A stretch of 64,000 nucleotides of DNA from CBDCWA01 sp965223255 (GCA_965223255.1 CBDCWA010000002.1:248001-312000), one strand, 5' to 3'; counted from the first letter of the stretch, positions 1 through 9,233 are shown. Numbers and translations are program-made. The notes: generated from the letters alone by a model not told the origin.

Positions 1-2
1 CA

Positions 3-434
3 AGTGGAACCGGTGGGGCTGCTACGCCTTGGGTAAAGGCTGGTACGTTGACATGCACAGCAACGGCCATAAAGGGTTCCAAAAAGAATCTCGTGCGCGA
101 TATATCCTGTCGGTATCAACCGATAGGGCGAGCAGCAGCAACCTTTACAGGAAGCATTAGACGGTATGGCCGCAATGTACACAACAATGCAAAGCACCAT
201 CTGATCTGGAACGTGTTTGGCCCAACACCTGATATTGCGCCACAATCAATTTCGGGAATTTACAGATCGAGCATTGCTCCCGGCAAAAGAGGTGGCAAAA
301 GCACTTTTGTCGGATTAATTGGTGGTTGGAATAATTCCATAGGTCTCAAGCCCGTACCGCCTAAAGAAAAATTTTCCCTAACGAACGTTGCAACTTCAGT
401 CCTTGAAATAGAGCTCGTTGCGGTGCGTGTTTAG
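3..434 (+). CDS. DUF992 family protein, 5' end outside the window
   Basis: The frame is open from the left edge of the window, so the start codon and probably a signal peptide are missing; about 143 residues are visible. A GTLTC motif lies near residue 15, followed by SCRYQPIGRA, a TFTGSIRRYGRN stretch, an aromatic core (IWNVFGPTP), GLIGGWNNSI and a terminal LEIELVAV strand. These are the marks of the short, diverged DUF992 subfamily that recurs at 4719 and 21002. DUF992 proteins are exported alphaproteobacterial proteins of unknown function. The next gene, 300 bp downstream on the same strand, carries a full-type DUF992 domain. Family assignment is confident; function is unknown. Confidence 0.75.
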   Translation, partial: SGTGGAATPWVKAGTLTCTATAIKGSKKNLVRDISCRYQPIGRAAATFTGSIRRYGRNVHNNAKHHLIWNVFGPTPDIAPQSISGIYRSSIAPGKRGGKSTFVGLIGGWNNSIGLKPVPPKEKFSLTNVATSVLEIELVAVRV

Positions 435-735
435 TTGCGACGAGCGGTTGCGAAACGCTCTTAAATGTCAGCAGCAAGATGGGGACAGAGAGAAGGGTTG
501 TGCTGAAACTCAAAGATCAAAAAGCAGATTATGAATCCAGTCCGGCAGATCCGCCAGCTGAAAGAGACACGTCTCGGATGCCATATCACATCCAAATCCG
601 AATCCACCGACTGATTGACGATGGTGGCCGGCCCCCCGCGAGATCCAACGGACATGCCACCGACCATAGACCGCATCCTACGTAAATCCGACGCACATAA
701 AAGTTACAACATCGAATAAGGGCGGGAGAGAGATT
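435..735. other. intergenic, no gene seen
   Basis: I see no convincing gene between the two DUF992 genes. The only local signal is the purine-rich GGGAGAGAG just before the ATG at 736, which serves as its ribosome binding site. Confidence 0.5.
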
Positions 736-2031
736 ATGAAAATTGCAAAGGCATATACGACAGCAAACCATAATGTGATTACCAAACTAGGTGGTAGGTT
801 TGCCCCATTCTTTGCAACGTTGGTACTAGTACATGTTCTATTGGCTGGAGACAGTCTGGCCGAGTATTCCAAGGTCGAAGTCGGAACATTGGTTTGTAGC
901 GTTAAGGACAAAAGCGGTTATGTGTTTGGCTCGACCCGAAATTTGAGTTGTCAATTAGAGTCTCTGGCACCGGGACGAGATAATCAGAAGTATCAAGGTA
1001 CAATTACCAAGTTTGGGCGTGATGCCGGAATTGCTGGCCAAGTGCAGCTTACCTGGATAGTGCTCGCACGGTCTCTCGATATCAATTTTGGCGCATTATC
1101 TGGCCAATATGTTGGGGTGGACCAACCCGTTGGCGCTAGTTCTGAACTAGACGAAAAAGTTCTGATCGGAGGCCGCGATAATTCGGTCTCTCTACAACCA
1201 CTCAGTGTGAGAGGTGTGAACGGGATAAATGTCGCGGCAACAGTTTCATCATTAAAGTTGAAATACCAAGGACGTGGCGCCACAATTCGCCGCCCGCTCG
1301 CCCACACGCTTTGTGGCACCGTGGTCCGGTTCGCCAAAGGCGATACTCTTTACGGAATTGCCGGTCGATGTGGCACAACTGTCGACGGATTGTTAGAAGC
1401 CAATCCAGACATAAAGAATGTCAGCAAAATCCCTGCTGGGACGAAGATAAGGGTCCCGGCATATCCGCTTCGTTCTGATAACAAGCGATGTGGAACGCAT
1501 GCCATTACCACGGCAAACGAAAGTATCGGCAGCGTTGCACGCCGGTGTGGAGTATCAGTAGGCGCCCTTGTTGACGCCAATCCGTTACTCACAACGTTGG
1601 GCCCCTATAACGCAGGGAAAACGATCAACATACCACCTAATATATCTACTTCCACAAGGCGCAATTGCGGCCCATTCATTAGATTCGGTGCACAAGACAC
1701 AAAGACTGGAACCCTCAAGTCTATAGCTGAGCTGTGCGGGACAACAGTAGACGCAATTCTTGAACTCAATCCAAAAATTACCAACCTGAAAAAAATCAAA
1801 AAGGGAAGAAAAATACGGGTGCCGAGCTTTCGAACAACAACACGTTCAATCGGGTGTGGTTCTCATGCCATCGCCAAGAAAAGCGAAAGCGTTTTGACTA
1901 TAGCGAAACGGTGCAACGTGAGCGTGGGCGCGCTACTGGACGCCAATCCAGCAATCCGAACTTTTAGTAATTTACAACCAGGACAAGTTGTCAATGTGCC
2001 ACCTTACGGAACCGTTTCAAGTAGGATCTGA
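736..2031 (+). CDS. secreted DUF992 protein with four LysM repeats
   Basis: A 431-residue exported protein. A long N-region and hydrophobic core (about residues 20-42) act as signal peptide. A full-type DUF992 domain follows (about 48-177: GTLVCSV, GSTRNLSC, TITKFGRDAG, LIGGRDNSVSLQP). Four LysM repeats lie at about 192-241, 252-301, 311-363 and 374-423. Repeats 1 and 3 resemble each other (CGTTVD, KIRVP) and repeats 2 and 4 resemble each other (C-x-VSVGAL, DANP, PP), so a two-repeat unit was duplicated. Each repeat carries a Cys near its start and another in the helix. LysM normally binds GlcNAc-containing glycans such as peptidoglycan, so this is likely an envelope-anchored protein. The DUF992 role is unknown. 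Confidence 0.85.
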   Translation: MKIAKAYTTANHNVITKLGGRFAPFFATLVLVHVLLAGDSLAEYSKVEVGTLVCSVKDKSGYVFGSTRNLSCQLESLAPGRDNQKYQGTITKFGRDAGIAGQVQLTWIVLARSLDINFGALSGQYVGVDQPVGASSELDEKVLIGGRDNSVSLQPLSVRGVNGINVAATVSSLKLKYQGRGATIRRPLAHTLCGTVVRFAKGDTLYGIAGRCGTTVDGLLEANPDIKNVSKIPAGTKIRVPAYPLRSDNKRCGTHAITTANESIGSVARRCGVSVGALVDANPLLTTLGPYNAGKTINIPPNISTSTRRNCGPFIRFGAQDTKTGTLKSIAELCGTTVDAILELNPKITNLKKIKKGRKIRVPSFRTTTRSIGCGSHAIAKKSESVLTIAKRCNVSVGALLDANPAIRTFSNLQPGQVVNVPPYGTVSSRI

Positions 2032-2469
2032 ACGCAACCGGCGCTGCAACTTACCGACTGTAGAAGCCTCATGACCTAATAGAGTCCTCGCAAGAGGTCA
2101 TAGTAACAGCCGGAACCGAGATGCCTTCGTTAGAACATCTGGTCGAGATTGCTCCTTAGTCCGCTCAATGGTGACAACCAGGCCCGAACAATAATTGTTC
2201 GGGCCAGCAAAAATAAACTCAACCAAAACGATTTGAGATTTTCCTGGCGCACATCCTGAATCAACATCAGTCGGCGACCAATCGGTAAGCGTCGGTGATT
2301 CGATAAAGGCAACAAGCTCGCGAAACTTTTTGGTATGCGCTAGTAGAAGGTAGCCGTGTGAGTGGTTACGTCCGCTGGAGCACTGATGTAAGCCAACCAA
2401 TCCGTCAATACCATAACCAAAAGACGAAGATGGCGTAATTCAAATTATCACCAGGTCCGAAAGAAAATA
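2032..2469. other. intergenic with a perfect palindrome
   Basis: No gene is supported here. A minus-strand frame of about 100 codons crosses the region but has no recognisable domain and runs through the palindrome at 2181-2205. Confidence 0.45.
2181..2205. repeat. perfect 11-bp inverted repeat, 3-nt loop
   Basis: GGCCCGAACAA and its reverse complement flank TAA. The hairpin lies 150 bp after the LysM gene. No T-tract follows on either strand, so it is not a standard intrinsic terminator, although a terminator or an operator remains possible. Confidence 0.6.
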
Positions 2470-3786
2470 ATGCAAGAAATCTTGAAGGCGTTCGAGACAC
2501 TCTCACTCAAGCTTCAATTGATCGTACGTAACTATTGGGATGAGTGGACACTTTATCAACTGTTAATCGTAGGTCTTGCATTCCTTGTCTCGATATATAT
2601 CACGCGAACAGTTACACCCCCAATCGAAAATCGATTACGCCGAATAGAAGGCCAACGATACCTACTTAGAATTCTTGTTGTGTTTCTGCGACGTCTGCAT
2701 TGGATCGTACTAGCCATCATCCTCTACGCCATGGCGGCTATTTTGCGGGAAGTGACCTGGACTAGTAGAAGTTACCTTGTTCAATTCTCTGCGGATATGA
2801 CCGCTGCTTGGGCAGCGATTTCTATTTTGTCGAGAATCATCAGAAATCGGTTGCTTTCCCAGTCCATAGCAATTGCAGCTTGGGTGGTGGTGCTGCTGTG
2901 GATGCTAGGTTTTCTCGGGAGCGTCGCGCAGCTTCTTGACAGCGCTGCTGTCGAGATAGGAACGATTAGGGTCTCTATTCTAACAGGGCTCAAAGCGGTA
3001 TTGGGAACAATCCTGCTTATTTGGCTTGCTTTTATCGTAGGAGAATTTGCAGAAAGTCGACTAAAGTCGATAAATGATTTAACTCCTGGCTACCAGACAC
3101 TAATATCTAAGTCGATACGAGCGGCACTAGTCATAATAGCGGTTCTTGTCGCAATAAAAATCGCGGGAATAGATATCACGGCTCTCACGGTGTTCTCTGG
3201 AGCTCTAGGTCTCGGGGTTGGATTCGGACTTCAAAAAATCGCGTCAAACTTAATTAGTGGGTTCATTTTTCTGGGCGACAAATCAATTAAACCCGGTGAT
3301 GTGATTTCCCTTGGTGATAAATTCGGTTGGGTTGAACGCCTACAGGCAAGATACGTTGCAGTAATTACCAGAGACGGTGTAGAACACATCATACCAAACG
3401 AAACATTTATTTCCGAGCCTATAATCAATTGGTCACACTCGAACCGTCAAGTAAGATTGGAAATTCGATTTGGTACAAGCTATGGCGACAATCCGCATGA
3501 AGTACGCCGTGTTGCCGTTCAAAAGGTCAGCCAATTAGACCGGGTCCTTTCAAGACCAGCACCAGTTTGTCATGTAACAGGGTTTGGAGATTCGAGTATA
3601 GAATACGTGCTGCGCTTTTGGATACGGGATCCTGAAAGCGGAGTAACAAACATTTCTGGGGCCGCATATTTAGCTCTATGGGATGGATTTCAAGAACACG
3701 CTATATCCATACCCTACCCGCATCGCCAAATTATCACGACCGCCCAACAACCAGTGCGAGTGGTGGCTAGTCAAAGCACAGATTAA
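2470..3786 (+). CDS. mechanosensitive ion channel, MscS family
   Basis: A 438-residue membrane protein with several N-terminal helices (hydrophobic stretches near residues 28-45, 74-90, 135-155 and 175-195) and the MscS core. The pore-lining helix is visible in the stretch GALGLGVGFGLQKIASNLISG, followed by the beta domain (GDVISLGDKFGWVE, TRDGVEHIIPNE) and a C-terminal alpha/beta domain. MscS channels open under membrane tension to release solutes on hypo-osmotic shock. It stands alone here; two more MscS-type genes lie at 31983-34053. Family assignment is firm; gating and physiology are inferred from the family. Confidence 0.9.
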   Translation: MQEILKAFETLSLKLQLIVRNYWDEWTLYQLLIVGLAFLVSIYITRTVTPPIENRLRRIEGQRYLLRILVVFLRRLHWIVLAIILYAMAAILREVTWTSRSYLVQFSADMTAAWAAISILSRIIRNRLLSQSIAIAAWVVVLLWMLGFLGSVAQLLDSAAVEIGTIRVSILTGLKAVLGTILLIWLAFIVGEFAESRLKSINDLTPGYQTLISKSIRAALVIIAVLVAIKIAGIDITALTVFSGALGLGVGFGLQKIASNLISGFIFLGDKSIKPGDVISLGDKFGWVERLQARYVAVITRDGVEHIIPNETFISEPIINWSHSNRQVRLEIRFGTSYGDNPHEVRRVAVQKVSQLDRVLSRPAPVCHVTGFGDSSIEYVLRFWIRDPESGVTNISGAAYLALWDGFQEHAISIPYPHRQIITTAQQPVRVVASQSTD

Positions 3787-3937
3787 CTGAACAATCGTCT
3801 GCAAAATAGGCTCTTGGTGTGCCACATCAATTTCTGATTATTACATGGGGTTCTACCAGACTCTTTGGTTGTCAACCAAATGGTAACCGCTCATTGGGGT
3901 GATAACGAGGCCGTGATCAGATCTCACACCTAGCTTG

Positions 3938-3962
3938 GGAACATCTCTTGCGTTTGGTTGTT
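3938..3962 (+). promoter_or_regulatory. EcfG-like promoter for the EF-hand gene
   Basis: GGAAC, 16 bp, then TGTT, ending 56 bp before the ATG at 4019. This matches the alphaproteobacterial general-stress form GGAAC-N16/17-CGTT except for the first base of the -10 element. The same spacing recurs at six other sites in the window. Confidence 0.6.
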
Positions 3963-4018
3963 GTAAGATAGCGTGGCACATCACGCGTACTAAATTCAAC
4001 TACGATATGGAGTGTCAA

Positions 4019-4309
4019 ATGCGACTAGCCGTAATTGCCGTATCAACTCTCTTGTCGGGGGCTGTTCTCACGACTTCGAGCGTCTATGCCGCCAATCCGC
4101 CCGTACCACGCGGTTCAATGAAGTGCATCGCTAATATCGGCAAATTGGATGTCGATAATGATGGTTATGTAGACAACAGGGAATCGACAAGATATAGCAA
4201 AATCATGACGAATGTTGACGTAAATAAAGACGGTAAAATTAGTCCCGACGAAGCAGTTGTCGCATGCAGGGATGATGGATTTCGAAACGCGTTTAAGCCA
4301 AGCGATTGA
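4019..4309 (+). CDS. secreted EF-hand calcium-binding protein
   Basis: A 96-residue exported protein. I chose the ATG at 4019 because GGAG lies just upstream and a clean signal peptide follows (MRLAVIAV to VYAAN). Two EF-hand loops follow: DVDNDGYVDNRE and DVNKDGKISPDE, each with Asp/Asn at positions 1, 3 and 5, Gly at 6 and Glu at 12, so both should bind calcium. A Cys before the first loop and one after the second could form a disulfide. A close paralogue lies at 24043, and both genes carry an EcfG-like promoter, which points to a stress-induced periplasmic calcium-binding role. The partner is unknown. Confidence 0.85.
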   Translation: MRLAVIAVSTLLSGAVLTTSSVYAANPPVPRGSMKCIANIGKLDVDNDGYVDNRESTRYSKIMTNVDVNKDGKISPDEAVVACRDDGFRNAFKPSD

Positions 4310-4718
4310 TGGAATAATACGATCAACCGAACAATAAGAGTTCGCATATGATCAAATCAATTTGATGATCGTGAGCACTTTCCCGGCCACCTCGAGCATC
4401 GGTGGCTGGGAAAACGGCTCATGAATTATCTACAGACAGATCGGCACGGGTAACAAAGCCTAAGCCGTGAAAACTGATATCCGTGCATGCGACAGAGATT
4501 GAGAACGCGAACCAAACGTAACCGGTTCCCGCTCCTGGTAGGCAAGTTGGTGTGTCTCTATAACGATCTTGCGATCAATGGATGAGCGTTTTCTGTCCGA
4601 ACAACAATTTCCTTACTTAATTGTACCAATTGGCGCACGACATCCATAAGTGATTGTGGTGCTCATTGACTGCTCGCGTTAGAAAGATTGTGTTGTCTGG
4701 CACACGGATGATTTTTAA
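4310..4718. other. intergenic, two inverted repeats
   Basis: No gene seen. It holds a 7-bp palindrome at 4351-4366 (ATCAAAT, CA, ATTTGAT) and a longer hairpin at 4379-4413. Confidence 0.45.
4379..4413. terminator. hairpin after the EF-hand gene, possible terminator
   Basis: A 13-bp stem with one G-T wobble (TTTCCCGGCCACC against GGTGGCTGGGAAA) and a 9-nt loop, 70 nt after the EF-hand stop codon. No U-tract follows on either strand, so termination is only a guess based on position between two tail-to-tail genes. Confidence 0.4.
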
Positions 4719-5225
4719 TTATGGCTGCGTAGCGGTGAGCTGTAATTCTAAGATTGATGCTGCAGAATTTTTCAGTCTATTGGTTTGACTAGTGGTTGCT
4801 GGCACTAGTCGAATGGATTTCTTCCAGCCACCAACAAGCCCCATCGGCTCCAGCCCAACGCCTTTCTTTACCCTAGGCGCAATCGAAACAAAGGCACCTG
4901 ATAGGAACTTTGGTTTAATATCAGGCGAAGTACCGAAAACGGTCCATATCAGAAGTGATTTTTTTGCCGAGTTGGTTGTGGTGTGACCGTATCGAATAAT
5001 TTTGCCTGCAAAAGTAGCTGGCGTTCCGCCCGTTGGTCGGTATTCACACGATACAACCTTAATTTTAGTCCGTTCTTCCTTGAATGTCGACGTAGACGAA
5101 CAGGCCAACGTTCCAGCCTTTGCCCACAATCCAAACGCTTCAGCTAATTTACTAGCGTTATGCAGCGCTAATGGAATTGCTGTCAGACTACACAAGAGGG
5201 CAATTTGCATCATGTTGGTCGGCAT
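4719..5225 (-). CDS. secreted DUF992 family protein (short subfamily)
   Basis: About 168 residues with an N-terminal signal sequence (MMQIALLCSLTAIPLAL). The first Met and the Met-Met pair at codons 5-6 are all possible starts; none has a strong ribosome binding site. The body shows the short DUF992 pattern: AGTLACS, SCEYRPTGG, TFAGKIIRYG, IWTVFGTSPDI, GLVGGWKKSIRLVP and a terminal LELQLTA strand. It is convergent with the EF-hand gene and transcribed in the same direction as the SH3/DUF992 gene upstream (88 bp apart), so the two may share a transcript. Function unknown. Confidence 0.8.
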   Translation of the reverse strand: MPTNMMQIALLCSLTAIPLALHNASKLAEAFGLWAKAGTLACSSTSTFKEERTKIKVVSCEYRPTGGTPATFAGKIIRYGHTTTNSAKKSLLIWTVFGTSPDIKPKFLSGAFVSIAPRVKKGVGLEPMGLVGGWKKSIRLVPATTSQTNRLKNSAASILELQLTATQP

Positions 5226-5312
5226 ATTCTTGTAACCACCGTTGTTTTAGAAATGTTGTTCGCACTGGGAATAGGCTTACCATTGATGAATCAATTGTAG
5301 GCCATGCGCGCG

Positions 5313-6791
5313 TTAGCGGCTTAATTGCAATTCGGATATACCCAGCGCCAGATTAACTCCAAGCTGTGCCTGCACGCTGATTGGTTGCAGGATAACGGAT
5401 CGCTTAGAACCACCCACAAGAGCATTGACTCCGACACCCACACCCAACGTTGCCTGCCCGGATAGCCCCGAATAGGTTCCTGATAGAGCGCCGGGGGGGA
5501 TATTGGTCGTCTGTGCAAGCACCGCCCAGGACATCACGGCCTTCGTTGTCGCCCCGACATCAAGACCAAATTTTCTGATGGTACCGAAGTAGCGCGCATC
5601 GCGTCCCGGCCGATTGAAATTACATGTAAGGTCCTTTGTAGACCCTACAATGAACCCAATACCGCCAGAGACCTCACAATTCAGAATACCTATTTCAGTA
5701 TATGACCGTTTGGAAGAAGCTTTAAATTTGGTTTTCCATTGACGGCGACCGGCATAGTCCGCATTGATACTCAACCCATAAACATCAACGATTGCCGGTT
5801 GGTAGCCCGATTGTGGGCTCGAATAAGTGAAACGTACCTCTTTGAGCAACCTGTTTTTGCCGATCAAGTCGATGACACGTGAGTTTGAATTGGCTTTAAT
5901 GGTCGCTCGTATGGGTACATCTTGAACAGAGCCGTTTCCGTATACGATCTTTAGATCTTTGAACCTGATTGCATACGATTTGACTCTGAGCTGTATTGCT
6001 CGAAATAGCCCCTGTTGTTGTCCAATCAATACACGGTCGCTGTCTAACTTGCCCTGTACGGATTGAGACCCCAATTTCTGCCATTTTAAATTGGGAGCTG
6101 CAAAAACTTTAATTCGATCCCGTTTAGTTTGACGATCGCTCGAAGTTCTTGATGCAGAAGTCGGGTCGTATTTGATGCCGAAAAGCTCGACTTTTGCTTT
6201 TCGGGTTCCAGATCGATCGCTTCGGTACACCAATACAACCCGCGATAACAGTCTGGATCGCCCAGCAAGATCTATGACACGCGATCTACGTCCGGCACGA
6301 ACTTCCTCTCTAACTGGAATGCGTTCGGCATTGCCATTCCCATAGACGACACGCAGCTCGAAAATGAAGACATCATTGTCCGAGACCCGGAATTGTATGG
6401 CACGAAACCGACCGGCCGATCTGGCCACCCTGATCACATCTCTATCAACGGCGAAACTGACAACGCGTTGTCCAAGTGGTACCCAGACCAGATCAGGAAC
6501 TTTTGTCGCGTTTGCGCCGCGCCTGAGAAACCCAGCGCTTGCCCAGCCGGACTGCTGTCCTCTCCAAACTCTGCAGAAGCCGTGATAGCAATCGGAACTA
6601 ATTGCCACGCCGCAGGAATCTGCCCTAAGTCCGCCAACGATCTGAAACCGTTTTCCGGGCCCCGCTCTCAAATTTAATTCCTTGCCAGGAGAGACACCAA
6701 CCACGCATCCGCTTGTTGTAGCTAGTGCCGCACAAGACCATAGGATACAAAAAGCAAAAGTGTATACCACTGACGTTTTCATGTATTGCAT
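5313..6791 (-). CDS. secreted SH3 / tandem-repeat / DUF992 protein
   Basis: About 492 residues. I chose the ATG at 6791, which has AGGA upstream and leads straight into a signal peptide (MKTSVVYTFAFCILW to ALA). An SH3-like domain follows (about residues 29-95: NLRAGPG, WASAGFL). Next come two homologous repeats of about 110 residues, each with W-x-x-LG, IRVARSAG/VLIGQQQG, FRAIQ(F/L)RV, VYGNG, IPVR/VPIR and SRVIDL, resembling the DUF2541 fold. The last 125 residues are a full-type DUF992 domain (GILNCEVSGG, GSTKDLTCNF, TIRKFGLDVG, VGGSKRSV). SH3 domains of this type often bind cell-wall material, so an envelope location is likely. The combination looks unusual; function unknown. Confidence 0.8.
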   Translation of the reverse strand: MQYMKTSVVYTFAFCILWSCAALATTSGCVVGVSPGKELNLRAGPGKRFQIVGGLRADSCGVAISSDCYHGFCRVWRGQQSGWASAGFLRRGANATKVPDLVWVPLGQRVVSFAVDRDVIRVARSAGRFRAIQFRVSDNDVFIFELRVVYGNGNAERIPVREEVRAGRRSRVIDLAGRSRLLSRVVLVYRSDRSGTRKAKVELFGIKYDPTSASRTSSDRQTKRDRIKVFAAPNLKWQKLGSQSVQGKLDSDRVLIGQQQGLFRAIQLRVKSYAIRFKDLKIVYGNGSVQDVPIRATIKANSNSRVIDLIGKNRLLKEVRFTYSSPQSGYQPAIVDVYGLSINADYAGRRQWKTKFKASSKRSYTEIGILNCEVSGGIGFIVGSTKDLTCNFNRPGRDARYFGTIRKFGLDVGATTKAVMSWAVLAQTTNIPPGALSGTYSGLSGQATLGVGVGVNALVGGSKRSVILQPISVQAQLGVNLALGISELQLSR

Positions 6792-6946
6792 TATTGCAAT
6801 TCCTATTATCGACGGGATCCGTGGGCATTCTGCTGCACACTTAATTGGCGTGATCAGCAATCCTAATTGGTCCAACGTCCGATGAGTGTTTGGACTAGAA
6901 ATCGCCTATACAGGGGACCCTGGTGTTCCCACCATTTGCATACAAG

Positions 6947-7267
6947 CTATCGTGGACAATACCAGATAGGCCCTATCGAAAAACAGCCGCGACGGCTCCA
7001 ATTTTTCGGACGACCGCGTCCGCGCCAACGACGACCACACCAGATCCGCCTCAATCGACCGCGACGCCATGCATGGCGATGCGGCCTGCCCCTACGCTTC
7101 ACGCAGCGACGATGTCTCCCGTGAACCTGTGTGATAAGGGAGTTTTTTGCAGTGAACTGCCAATTTGCACTTAACGGCAGGTGCATTGGCGCTGCAACGG
7201 CCGCCTGGCTCCCTGTACCAACAAGCAGCACAACTGTCATTGCTGCTACTAGCTGTAAGACTTTCAT
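6947..7267 (-). CDS. small secreted Arg/His/Gly-rich protein
   Basis: About 106 residues. The ATG at 7267 is preceded by GGAG and opens a signal peptide (MKVLQLVAAMTVVLLV to AVAAP). The mature part is strongly basic, with repeated Arg-Gly-Arg and His-Arg runs and three Cys. Small exported proteins of this composition are common in Hyphomicrobiales and are not understood. The signal peptide makes translation likely, but the low-complexity tail is GC-richer than its surroundings and its exact end could be affected by a frameshift I cannot exclude. Confidence 0.5.
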   Translation of the reverse strand: MKVLQLVAAMTVVLLVGTGSQAAVAAPMHLPLSANWQFTAKNSLITQVHGRHRRCVKRRGRPHRHAWRRGRLRRIWCGRRWRGRGRPKNWSRRGCFSIGPIWYCPR

Positions 7268-7414
7268 AATTTCAGCTCCATAAAATTTGGTGAAAGATGA
7301 TTGCTGCAAAGGCGTTCTATGCAAGAACACCTTTGCATTCCATCTGTTGGTAATTGGATGCCGGATGGTCGGAAAATAGAAATGCAAGCCGGAATTTTAA
7401 TTCAGTCCGCGGCA

Positions 7415-7891
7415 TCACTTCTTTACCGTTCCCTCCTTGAGCTGTTGAATAGCCTTACCCGCCGCTTTTCCAGTCTGCTTTACAGTGTCTTTTGCTTTGT
7501 CTACCCAATTCTTCTCTTTCCACTGATATGAAGAAGCAGATTTTAGTTGCGCTTTAGTGACGTTAAGCTTGGCTACTAAGCCTTTTTCTTTTGTGGATTT
7601 GAATTCGATTGAGGTATAGGGAACACCAACCTCTTTTTCATTGAGTCCTAGAAATCCACCGACACCTATCACAACGGTCTTAGCAACACCCCGTGGATCC
7701 AGGACAACGTTGTTAATGTCCCCAATGACCTCACCCTTATTGTTTTTGACACTAATACCCACCATGCTTCGTACACTTCTTTCCCCGACCGCCTGCGAAG
7801 CCACGAATGTCGGTTGTTTTGCTAGCGTTGGTAGAGTTACAAGGCACGTTACCGCGAACGTACATACTGCAACGGATTTTGTAATGCTCAT
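7415..7891 (-). CDS. secreted PRC-barrel domain protein
   Basis: 158 residues. The ATG at 7891 is chosen over an upstream TTG because AGGAAA precedes it at about 10 nt. A signal peptide (MSITKSVAVCTFAV to TLAK) is followed by a PRC-barrel (about residues 40-110: GISVKNNKGEVIGDINNVVLD, VIGVGGFLGLNEKEVGVPYTSIEF) and a charged, helix-forming tail (DKAKDTVKQTGKAAGKAI). PRC-barrels of this exported type occur in stress-induced periplasmic proteins. An EcfG-like promoter lies 40 bp upstream. The family is clear; the ligand is unknown. Confidence 0.85.
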   Translation of the reverse strand: MSITKSVAVCTFAVTCLVTLPTLAKQPTFVASQAVGERSVRSMVGISVKNNKGEVIGDINNVVLDPRGVAKTVVIGVGGFLGLNEKEVGVPYTSIEFKSTKEKGLVAKLNVTKAQLKSASSYQWKEKNWVDKAKDTVKQTGKAAGKAIQQLKEGTVKK

Positions 7892-7930
7892 GATCAAAGT
7901 TTCCTTTCGGCAGAACCCGGCAATGCTATA

Positions 7931-7955
7931 AACTCATCCAGATCAGATTTGTTCC
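7931..7955 (-). promoter_or_regulatory. EcfG-like promoter for the PRC-barrel gene
   Basis: On the minus strand GGAAC, 16 bp, AGTT, with the -10 side 40 bp from the ATG at 7891. It differs from GGAAC-N16-CGTT only in the first base of the -10 tetramer. Confidence 0.5.
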
Positions 7956-8217
7956 ATCGTTCGTCTTTTTGATCGTCGGTTCTGTCGTTCTCCACTTGCT
8001 AGAAAGTAAACAAGTCAGCAAAAGAATAGTCACGGATTCGGTTTCAATATTGCGCCATAATTGGAACTGGATGGTGACGAGTTATAGGGCGGATATGGGT
8101 TGAATCGTTTACATTGCGAAGTGTGCCGCGAGGCATCGGTTTAACGTGCGGCCACTCTATGAATCTTGATGAAGCCAAAACCATCTAACAACGGCTGCAA
8201 TTGTTATTGCGTCAGGT
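7956..8217. other. intergenic, nothing further seen
   Basis: Divergent region between the PRC-barrel gene and the AI-2E remnant. I see no gene. The remnant's frame stays open for a dozen codons before 8218 without an ATG, so its true 5' end may also be eroded. Confidence 0.4.
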
Positions 8218-9233
8218 GTGGTCTTGGCGTGCCAGTATTTTGGCTCAGGATTCCTCATTCCTGTCGTTGTTGCATTTCTAATTGTGAACGTACTAGAATC
8301 GATAATTGAGCGTTTACAGATGGTTCATCTCCCCATTGTATTAGCAGTGCCCTTGTCAGTTGCACTTGTATTGTCAGTTCTTGCGGGTTTCGTTTTTGTC
8401 GTTCTCAATCAAGTGGATGACTTGATCGGTGTCTGGCCAAAGTATATTGACAGGTTTCAGTCTTTGAACCGCTCGTTGACCTCGGGACTAGACCAAGAGG
8501 TCGTTGAACGCCTGAATAAACATATACAAGGCGTAGATATTTCAACACGCGTTTCCACCGCACTTGGGTCAGCCGGAATACTAGCTCTGAATTTTGGACT
8601 GGTTGTGCTTTACGTTGGCTTTTTATTGGCAGAACGCGGCAAGTTTTTTAGGCGCTTGGTGTCGCTGGGTAAGTCTGAAGAAAAACGGCTGCAAATGACC
8701 GCCACTCTTAACAAGATAGCTTTCGGCATTCAGCAGTGATTGATTGTTAAAACCATTTTTAGTGTCCTCACGGCGATGCTTAGCTACGTTGTAATGCGTT
8801 ATCTATATCTCGATTTTTCGGAAACGTGGGCTGTCATAATATTCTTACTCAATTTCATTCCTAGTATTGGTTCTGTTTTGGGTGTTTTGTTCCCTGCCGC
8901 ACTCGCGTTAGTACAATTTGACACGCTTGGGCCATTCTTTGTCATTATTGGCCTCCTTGCGACCATGCAATTCGGAGCCTGCAATATTCTTGAGCCAATG
9001 TTTATGGCCGATCACTCAACTTAAGCGCATACTCTATTATTGCGTCGCTAACGTTCTGGGGCACGATTTGGGGCATCGCTGGTGCGTTTCTAGCAGTTCC
9101 GATTATGTCGGCGATCGTGATATTGTGCCGTGAAATGCCAAGTTGGCGATGGGTAGCCACGATTTTGTCAAACTATCAAGATCACGCCCAGCACAGCAAT
9201 GTCAGGAGTTCTCGCAGTAAAAAACCAAGTTGA
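8218..9233 (+). pseudogene. AI-2E family transporter, broken by stop and frameshift
   Basis: The three pieces read as one AI-2E transporter of about 338 codons. The first (8218-8736) holds the N-terminal helices and central helical domain. It ends at an in-frame TGA (8737-8739), after which the same frame continues with family motifs (FLLNFIPSIGS) to about 9020. A frameshift then moves the reading to another frame, which carries the family's C-terminal pattern (FWGTIWGIAGAFLAVPIMSA) to a stop at 9231-9233. The start is a GTG without a convincing ribosome binding site. Two independent lesions make a sequencing error unlikely, though neither can be excluded. Confidence 0.8.

Noticed and set aside
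2098..2400. 100-codon minus-strand frame between the LysM and MscS genes
   Set aside because: No domain, and it is crossed by a perfect palindrome; no support for translation.
8737..8739. In-frame TGA in the AI-2E gene as a recoded codon
   Set aside because: A second lesion (frameshift) downstream shows the gene is simply broken, and no recoding signal is seen.
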